From: Clostridia bacterium
GTDB taxonomy: Bacteria; Bacillota; Clostridia; DUPQ01
Reading direction: 5' to 3'
NCBI GenBank assembly: GCA_030592355.1
Contig: JAUVJE010000064.1
Coordinates: forward strand, 1 to 11,520
Length of the DNA stretch: 11,520 nt
The position numbers and the translations under genes are program-made. Positions 6,438 through 11,520 of the stretch are shown here, piece after piece; positions within the stretch are counted from its first letter, which is position 1, and the number at the start of each line of letters is the position of its first letter. Below the pieces are notes generated by a model. The model had not been told where the DNA came from, did not search any database, and was given only the letters and a program-made list of their open reading frames with translations.

Positions 6438-7496
6438 TTAAATATCAAAATCAACTTTAAAGTTTGAATCGTCGAGCTTAAATTTATCTTTTGTGATTAT
6501 TGAAAGAGCTGTGGCAACAACTTTTTCATCATATTTTATTCCGCTATTTTTTTCAAGTTCATTTATAACAACATCCATTCCCAGTGCAGGCCTGTATGGT
6601 CTGTGGGACAACATTGCTTCAATAACATCTGCTACCATAAGTATTCTTTCTGAAATTCCAAGGTCTGCACTTGTCAGACCACGGGGATATCCGCTCCCGT
6701 CTAATCGTTCATGGTGTTTGTAAACTATATCTGCTACCGGCCAGGGAAACTCAATGTTCTTTAGAATATTATAACTGCACTCGGCATGGGTTTTTATAAT
6801 ATCGAATTCTAACTTAGTTAATTTTCCTGGTTTTGACAGTATTTCGGCAGGCACCGAAATTTTACCTATATCATGAAGACGTCCCGCTATGTTTATTCCA
6901 TCTAACGTCTCTTTGTCTAATCCCATTTTTTTACTAATCTTTACGGATAGATTGCCCATTCTTTTATCATGTCCGGCAGTATACGGGTCCCTTATTTCAA
7001 TCATGGCGCTGATTGCTTCTATTGTCCCTTTCATTATTTCTTGTAATTTTATGGTGCGTTTTAAAACCAAATTTTCAAGTTCAGTACGATATTTTTTATT
7101 TTCTTTTTCCAGATAATTCTTTTCATCAAGAATTTGTTTATTACGGAGTGCTTTATTAACTGTATTAATAAGTTTTACCTTATTTATCGGTTTTTGTAAA
7201 TAGTCGTCGACATGGTATCTCAAAGACTCTGTAACCGTTTCAACAGAAGGTTCCCCGGTTATTACAATTACTGATATCTCCGAATCTATTTCATGGACTT
7301 TCTTTAGTAAAATCATCCCTGACTCTCGAGGCATAATGATATCTGTAATAATCATATCAAATTTATCATGCTTTACAATTTTTAAGGCTTTTTCAACATT
7401 TTCAGCTATTTTTACATTATGCCCCTCATTGGTTAAAAATTTGGAAAACGTTATTCTGATACTATTTTCATCATCAACAATAAGGATTTTTGACAT
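6438..7496 (-). CDS. Response regulator with HD-GYP cyclic-di-GMP phosphodiesterase output
   Basis: This 352-aa cytosolic protein has an N-terminal receiver domain (1-120) with the acidic pair D8-D9, phosphoacceptor D52, T80 and K102 (YLQKP). A coiled coil follows (about 120-155), then an HD-GYP domain (about 158-340). The metal-binding residues are present: H176 (TAGHDKRM), H208-D209 in LHDIGK, H261-H262 in the HHERLDGSGYP block with the GYP signature at 269-271, and D290. The sequence VADVIEAMLSHRPYRP has E where many family members have D. It should hydrolyse cyclic di-GMP when phosphorylated by the kinase encoded 23 bp upstream. An AGGGAG ribosome-binding site precedes the start. It has no DNA-binding domain, so it does not itself regulate transcription. 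Confidence 0.94.
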   Translation of the reverse strand: MSKILIVDDENSIRITFSKFLTNEGHNVKIAENVEKALKIVKHDKFDMIITDIIMPRESGMILLKKVHEIDSEISVIVITGEPSVETVTESLRYHVDDYLQKPINKVKLINTVNKALRNKQILDEKNYLEKENKKYRTELENLVLKRTIKLQEIMKGTIEAISAMIEIRDPYTAGHDKRMGNLSVKISKKMGLDKETLDGINIAGRLHDIGKISVPAEILSKPGKLTKLEFDIIKTHAECSYNILKNIEFPWPVADIVYKHHERLDGSGYPRGLTSADLGISERILMVADVIEAMLSHRPYRPALGMDVVINELEKNSGIKYDEKVVATALSIITKDKFKLDDSNFKVDFDI

Positions 7497-7519
7497 TTTA
7501 TATTCTCCCTTTCCGATGC

Positions 7520-9295
7520 CTATTTTTCTTTCCTATATAGCTTCCACCCATTATTAACGGGTAAATCCACATGGAATTTAGTATATTCCCCTTCTACTGT
7601 GTCAACACTTATTTCACCATTATGGCTTTTAACAATCCCATAACTGATGGACAATCCTAAACCAGTTCCCTTAGCCCTGTCTTTTGTAGTAAAAAATGGT
7701 TCGAATATCTTATCCCGTATGTCCTCTTTAATACCTGTGCCGTGATCTTCAACTGTAATTCTAACCCATTCCCTGTTTTCTTTGTTGTACTTCACGCAAT
7801 ACACTTTGCATATTTTATTTTCATTATATCCCGGATATTTCTCGTTAAGCGTATCCCTGGCATTAGTCATCAAATTCATTATTACCTGTTGTATCTGCTG
7901 GCTACGGCATTTAATACGGGGTAGGTCCTGCGATATATCTTTTTGCAGAGTTATTTGGTCACTTTTAATTACAGTTCCTATCAATGACATTGTTTTATTT
8001 ATTATATCTTCCATCCTTGCATAACTGTGTTCTTCTTTATCGTGTCGTGAAAACTGCAGGAGATTTTTCACTATTTCTGAAATCTTTTCTGTTTCTGAAA
8101 TTATTTCTTTTGAATACTCCGATATTTCAGAATTGCTTTCCTGCATATCGAGTATTAATTGGGCATAATTCATGATTCCGTTTATGGGATTATTAATTTC
8201 GTGAGCTACTCCGGCTGCCAAGGTTCCAATGGATTCTAATTTTTGCTGATTTATTGTTCTTGTTTCCATCAATAGTTTGATTTTTTCGGCTTTCTTTAAT
8301 TCAGTAATATTTTGTAATATACAATGTGTCTGCTTGAATTGCCCTGATTCATCGTATGAAATGCTTCCATTGAAATCAATGGTAACTGCTTCCTTGTTTT
8401 TTTTCAGCATCTCAAATACCACATGCATTGATCCTTTGTTTTTGAATAAAGGAAAGTTTGTTTGGAACACCTCAACATATTTTGGTTCTAAAAAGTCTCC
8501 AAACCATTTACCTATAACTTCTTCCTTCAAATATCCAAAGATATCTAACCACGCCATATTAATTGCAATAAAACAGCCGTTCTCATCTAATGACTGGTAC
8601 CCCAAGGGTGCATCTTCAAATAATAATCTAAATTTTTCCTCACTTCTAATTAATGCAGCCTCGGACTTTTTAATTATCTTTTCGTTTCTTTGAATAATAA
8701 AAAATAGTTTCATTTTATCGTATTGCTCCATTATTACTAACCCAACTAGAGTCTCAACGATTGGGAAAATTACAAGTACGGGTAATGATATGCCTTTTAA
8801 AGTATCAAGCGCTATTTCCCATGGTAATAGAAACATACCGACTAACATAATAATGTGTATAATTAATCCAAATATATATAACCAAAAAATCCTGCTCAGC
8901 AGTTTTTTTTGTATTCTGTCAAACCAATGATAGTGCCAAAGTAGCCCAAAACACGCTGTAGTGATAATAACAACAACACCGGTCAATGTGCCGATGCCTC
9001 CTTGTATGATTCTATAGACACTTAAAATTACTACGGAAATTATTGTTGGAACAAATCCAAAAAACAATCCGGTCATACTGACTAATATAGATTTTGTATC
9101 AAAAATAATACCAGGTGAAGTTTGAACAGCGGTTGTCATAATTCCTATCCCAATACATCCAATAATAAAACCTGAAATTATTTTTTCTTTTATTGTGTTT
9201 TTGCTCTTTCTTAAACCTATTAATGTGTAAGTAACAATTAAAGTTACTAGCAAAGCCGCATTATATATTAAGCTGACATATCCTTCATTATTCAT
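7520..9295 (-). CDS. Membrane sensor histidine kinase: LytS-type 5TM receptor, PAS, HisKA, HATPase
   Basis: This 591-aa kinase starts with several membrane helices (about 8-200). The stretch around GIIFDTKSILVSMTGLFFG (62-80), then VYRIIQGGIGTLTGVVVII (93-111) and FGLLWHYHW (116-124), is the signature of the 5TM receptor of LytS-type kinases. A PAS domain follows (about 218-335; LFEDAPLGYQSLDENG). The catalytic core is complete: H-box with H365 (AAGVAHEINNPINGI), N-box with N478 (MNLMTNARD), G1 DHGTG (517-521), F-box EPFFTT (532-537) and G2 GTGLGLS (543-549). It should autophosphorylate H365 and pass phosphate to the receiver of the adjacent HD-GYP protein, with which it forms an operon. The signal is unknown. 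The start is supported by an AAGG-rich ribosome-binding site about nine bases upstream. Confidence 0.94.
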   Translation of the reverse strand: MNNEGYVSLIYNAALLVTLIVTYTLIGLRKSKNTIKEKIISGFIIGCIGIGIMTTAVQTSPGIIFDTKSILVSMTGLFFGFVPTIISVVILSVYRIIQGGIGTLTGVVVIITTACFGLLWHYHWFDRIQKKLLSRIFWLYIFGLIIHIIMLVGMFLLPWEIALDTLKGISLPVLVIFPIVETLVGLVIMEQYDKMKLFFIIQRNEKIIKKSEAALIRSEEKFRLLFEDAPLGYQSLDENGCFIAINMAWLDIFGYLKEEVIGKWFGDFLEPKYVEVFQTNFPLFKNKGSMHVVFEMLKKNKEAVTIDFNGSISYDESGQFKQTHCILQNITELKKAEKIKLLMETRTINQQKLESIGTLAAGVAHEINNPINGIMNYAQLILDMQESNSEISEYSKEIISETEKISEIVKNLLQFSRHDKEEHSYARMEDIINKTMSLIGTVIKSDQITLQKDISQDLPRIKCRSQQIQQVIMNLMTNARDTLNEKYPGYNENKICKVYCVKYNKENREWVRITVEDHGTGIKEDIRDKIFEPFFTTKDRAKGTGLGLSISYGIVKSHNGEISVDTVEGEYTKFHVDLPVNNGWKLYRKEK

Positions 9296-9592
9296 ACTAA
9301 CTCGCCTTCTGGTAATCTGGTTGTTTTAAAATTGTATTTTTAATTAATAAGTAGTTGCCATGGTAAACATCAATCTATTATGTGTATTATTTTACTACTT
9401 CTTGTATTTTTTAACAACAAACCTTGTTTCAAGATGTAATTTCCGTAATTCTGATTTCAGTTGAAAATGATAATAATCAGATGGAATAACTATAGTGTTT
9501 TTATTACTAAACGCAAAATTCGAGATATTATGTGTGATATAATTATTGATAAGGAAATACACTACTGATTTCATTTACAGTACGGGGGATTA
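9296..9592. other. Divergent intergenic region between sensor kinase and Na/Pi cotransporter
   Basis: No gene is supported in these 297 very AT-rich bases. They contain an extended -10 promoter toward the cotransporter (9535-9543) and a 7-bp inverted repeat TCTGATT/AATCAGA (9450-9456 and 9475-9481). No clear Pho box was found on either strand. No convincing minus-strand promoter for the kinase operon could be fixed, although it must lie here. Confidence 0.6.
9535..9543 (+). promoter_or_regulatory. Extended -10 promoter of the cotransporter gene
   Basis: TGATATAAT contains a perfect TATAAT (9538-9543) preceded by TG one base upstream, the extended -10 form. The matching -35 position (9515-9520, AAAATT) is poor, as expected when an extended -10 carries recognition or an activator is needed. 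Transcription would start near 9550, giving a leader of about 43 nt with a GGGGG ribosome-binding site (9584-9588). Confidence 0.55.
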
Positions 9593-11224
9593 ATGACCTT
9601 TAAAGAAATAATGTTTGATATTCTTCTTCCCTTTTTGGGCGGTCTTGGGCTGTTCCTTTTTGGAATGAAAATGCTCAGTGATAATCTAGAAAAGACAGCC
9701 GGTTCCAAATTGCGGAGAATGATGGACATAATGACCAGCAATCGTTTTGCGGGTATTACGGTAGGTGCTGTTTTTACAATGGCAATTCAAAGTTCATCTG
9801 CTACAACCGTAATGGTTGTGGGTTTTGTGAACGCTGGTTTAATGACTCTTATGCAAGCTGCGGGGGTCATTCTCGGCGCAGACATCGGAACTACTATAAC
9901 TTCTCAGCTTATAGCTTTTAAGCTTACAGATATTGCTCCTCTTTTCTTATTTATCGGTGTGGTAATGATGTTTTTTGTTAAAAAGAACAAAAAGGCATCG
10001 TCTATCGGCGCTGCTATAGCAGGTTTTGGAATTCTTTTTGTAGGAATGTCCATGATGAGCACCGGTCTGAAACCGCTTGCTGAAATGAACCAATTTACAG
10101 AAATATTGGTGCTTTTTGAAAATCCTTTATTTGGTCTTCTTGCAGGTGCCCTTCTCACAGGAATAATCCAAAGCTCTTCCGCCTCAATGGGAATTTTACT
10201 GGCAATGTCAATGCAAGGTCTCGTTACTCTTGAAGGTTCTGTTTTTATAATCCTCGGATTCAATATCGGAACATGCATAACTGCCCTTCTGGCCTGTATC
10301 GGTACTAACAAAATGGCGAAAAGGGCGGCCACCCTCCATCTGCTGTTTAAGATAATCGGGGCATTTATATTTATTATTCTTTTGCAATTTCTGCCCATCA
10401 CACGTTGGATTTCAGCATTGTCTGCCGATACGACAAGACAACTTGCTCATTTCCATACCCTGTTTAATATTGTGATGGTAGTGCTGATGTTTCCTGTAAT
10501 TAAGTATGTTGTCTGGCTTGCAAATAAAATTATACCTGGGCAAGATATGGTTAAAGCACCGCTTAAACTTATGTATATAGAGAACCATATGTTTATAACT
10601 CCTGCTATGGCGGTTACCCAAATTGTCAAGGAAGTTGAACGTATGGGCGATATCGCCCTTAAAAACATTAAAAATGCCATTATGGCTTTTAAAGGGGAAA
10701 GTTCTGGCCTTGTAAAAAATGTCTACGAACATGAAGAAGTTATTGATTTCCTAAATCATGAAATATCAAAAAGTCTGGTTCAGGTAAACCAACTGGAAAT
10801 ATCTCCTGAAGACAGTAAGCTTACAGGCGCACTTTTTCATGTAGTAAACGACCTTGAAAGAATCGGCGATCATGCGGAGAATATTGCTGAATTTGCAGAA
10901 AGCCGGATAGAAAAGCCGATTAAGTATTCAGAAGAGGCCTTTCTTGAGCTGGATGAAATGAGTTCAAAGGTATTCAATCTTTTATTTATAGCTTTGGAAA
11001 TTTTCCATGAAAATGATATTGAAAGAGCAAATGAAGTTATTCCTCCCCTTGAGCAGGAAATTGACGATATGGAAAGAATGCTCAGAAAACGCAATATCAA
11101 ACGTCTTAAGAAAAAACAATGCAGTGCCCGTGCCGGGACAATCTTTATTGATATCCTCAGTAATCTTGAAAGGGTTGCGGATCATTCCACTAATATAGCT
11201 TACTCAATTCTAGAAGACAGCTGA
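9593..11224 (+). CDS. Na/phosphate cotransporter family protein with PhoU-like C-terminal domain
   Basis: This 543-aa inner-membrane protein belongs to the NptA/PhoU (SLC34-like) family, which couples phosphate movement to Na+. The membrane part (1-310) shows the duplicated family signature: QSSSATT (66-72) followed by GADIGTT (95-101), then QSSSASM (193-199) followed by GFNIGTC (222-228). The C-terminal half (about 335-540) is a helical PhoU-like domain with the twin repeats VERMGDIALKNI (348-359) and LERIGDHAENIAEF, and a third similar LERVADHSTNIAY near the end. These E/D-rich motifs bind metal clusters in PhoU. Length is normal for the fused form. It may import phosphate or export it under excess; direction cannot be decided from sequence. 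It is divergent from the kinase/HD-GYP operon, and a functional link is not shown. Confidence 0.92.
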   Translation: MTFKEIMFDILLPFLGGLGLFLFGMKMLSDNLEKTAGSKLRRMMDIMTSNRFAGITVGAVFTMAIQSSSATTVMVVGFVNAGLMTLMQAAGVILGADIGTTITSQLIAFKLTDIAPLFLFIGVVMMFFVKKNKKASSIGAAIAGFGILFVGMSMMSTGLKPLAEMNQFTEILVLFENPLFGLLAGALLTGIIQSSSASMGILLAMSMQGLVTLEGSVFIILGFNIGTCITALLACIGTNKMAKRAATLHLLFKIIGAFIFIILLQFLPITRWISALSADTTRQLAHFHTLFNIVMVVLMFPVIKYVVWLANKIIPGQDMVKAPLKLMYIENHMFITPAMAVTQIVKEVERMGDIALKNIKNAIMAFKGESSGLVKNVYEHEEVIDFLNHEISKSLVQVNQLEISPEDSKLTGALFHVVNDLERIGDHAENIAEFAESRIEKPIKYSEEAFLELDEMSSKVFNLLFIALEIFHENDIERANEVIPPLEQEIDDMERMLRKRNIKRLKKKQCSARAGTIFIDILSNLERVADHSTNIAYSILEDS

Positions 11225-11256
11225 ATTAAATAAACCATTGTCTGCGCTTAACCAAG

Positions 11257-11283
11257 CATCAGGTCCTGATGGTAATAATTTTT
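11257..11283 (+). terminator. Weak intrinsic terminator after the cotransporter gene
   Basis: CATCAG (11257-11262) and CTGATG (11266-11271) form a perfect 6-bp stem around a 3-base loop, followed by an AT-rich tract ending in five T (11279-11283). It sits 33 bases after the stop codon. The stem is short and the T-run is displaced by several bases, so its strength is uncertain. Confidence 0.5.
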
Positions 11284-11520
11284 CACCAAACTAAATACTT
11301 CTTACAAGCTAAACTGACATGACCACCAGTTGGATTAAATCTAGTAGCTTGTTACTATTACTAGCTGACAGAGGTAGTTTTATATCGAGTGAGGCCTTGG
11401 AAGATTTGACTAGAGCGTCGTTTATGAGGCATAAACAAGCGAAGGGCTTGGTTTGCACATGGGTAATGGTTATGTTCTTCGAACTGATGTTCAATAGAAC
11501 GGTTTGAGAAACGCCATTGA
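11284..11520. other. Unassigned 3' end of the window
   Basis: I find no supportable gene here. The short open frames on either strand (about 60 codons) lack a good ribosome-binding site and resemble nothing I know. The stretch contains the inverted repeat CTAGTA/TACTAG (around 11341-11364). At the very end, TCAAT/ATTGA flank a GTTT-GAG-AAAC hairpin. It may be the edge of a repeat, a decayed element or a non-coding sequence that continues beyond the window. Confidence 0.4.

Noticed and set aside
9421..9592. Pho box upstream of the Na/Pi cotransporter
   Set aside because: No pair of CTGTCAT-like repeats at 11-base spacing was seen on either strand.
9904..10732. Minus-strand open frames opposite the cotransporter
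   Set aside because: Shadows of the plus-strand gene carrying both QSSSA repeats; no ribosome-binding site or family likeness.
11319..11507. 62-codon plus-strand frame at the right end
   Set aside because: No ribosome-binding site, low-complexity Ser/Leu start and no recognisable family; an overlapping minus-strand frame of similar length is equally likely, so both are probably chance.

Overview
This AT-rich window (roughly 40% GC by eye) carries nine protein-coding genes and no RNA gene, CRISPR array or recognisable transposase. The gene families are a TRAP transporter, a LytS-type sensor kinase, an HD-GYP response regulator and an NptA/PhoU-type Na/Pi cotransporter. Together they suggest a Gram-negative, environmental, probably anaerobic bacterium of the Desulfobacterota (deltaproteobacterial) kind. 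That placement is inference from gene content and style, not from a marker gene.

Positions 1-2,000 hold a divergent uptake/catabolism unit. On the minus strand is a medium-chain (zinc-type) dehydrogenase cut by the window edge. On the plus strand, across a 304-bp intergenic region, is a tripartite TRAP transporter (lipoprotein binding protein, small membrane subunit, large membrane subunit; 993-3839). The intergenic region contains an almost perfect sigma-70 promoter whose -35 box touches a perfect 8-bp inverted repeat of GntR-operator form. It also holds a degenerate copy nearer the dehydrogenase, a second inverted repeat, and a leader hairpin followed by a T-run. The simplest reading is one regulator controlling import and oxidation of an organic acid or sugar-acid-like substrate. 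The substrate cannot be read from the sequence.

Positions 3,900-6,335 hold three poorly characterised genes: a membrane-anchored 301-aa protein with two small beta-barrel-like segments, a 69-aa two-helix membrane protein on the minus strand, and a 335-aa protein that looks like an alpha/alpha-toroid but has no assigned function. The last two are divergent. Between them are a clear sigma-70 promoter on the minus strand and a palindrome lying where both genes could be controlled.

Positions 6,438-9,295 (minus strand) encode a two-gene signalling operon: a membrane histidine kinase with a LytS-type 5TM receptor and PAS domain, followed 23 bp downstream by a REC-HD-GYP response regulator predicted to degrade cyclic di-GMP. 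Divergent from it is a Na/phosphate cotransporter homologue with a PhoU-like C-terminus (9593-11224), preceded by an extended -10 promoter and followed by a small hairpin terminator. The last ~235 bases hold no gene I can support.

I see no clearly new multi-gene system. The best leads are the shared operator architecture of the dehydrogenase/TRAP divergon, the uncharacterised 301-aa and 335-aa proteins, and the palindrome between the 69-aa and 335-aa genes.
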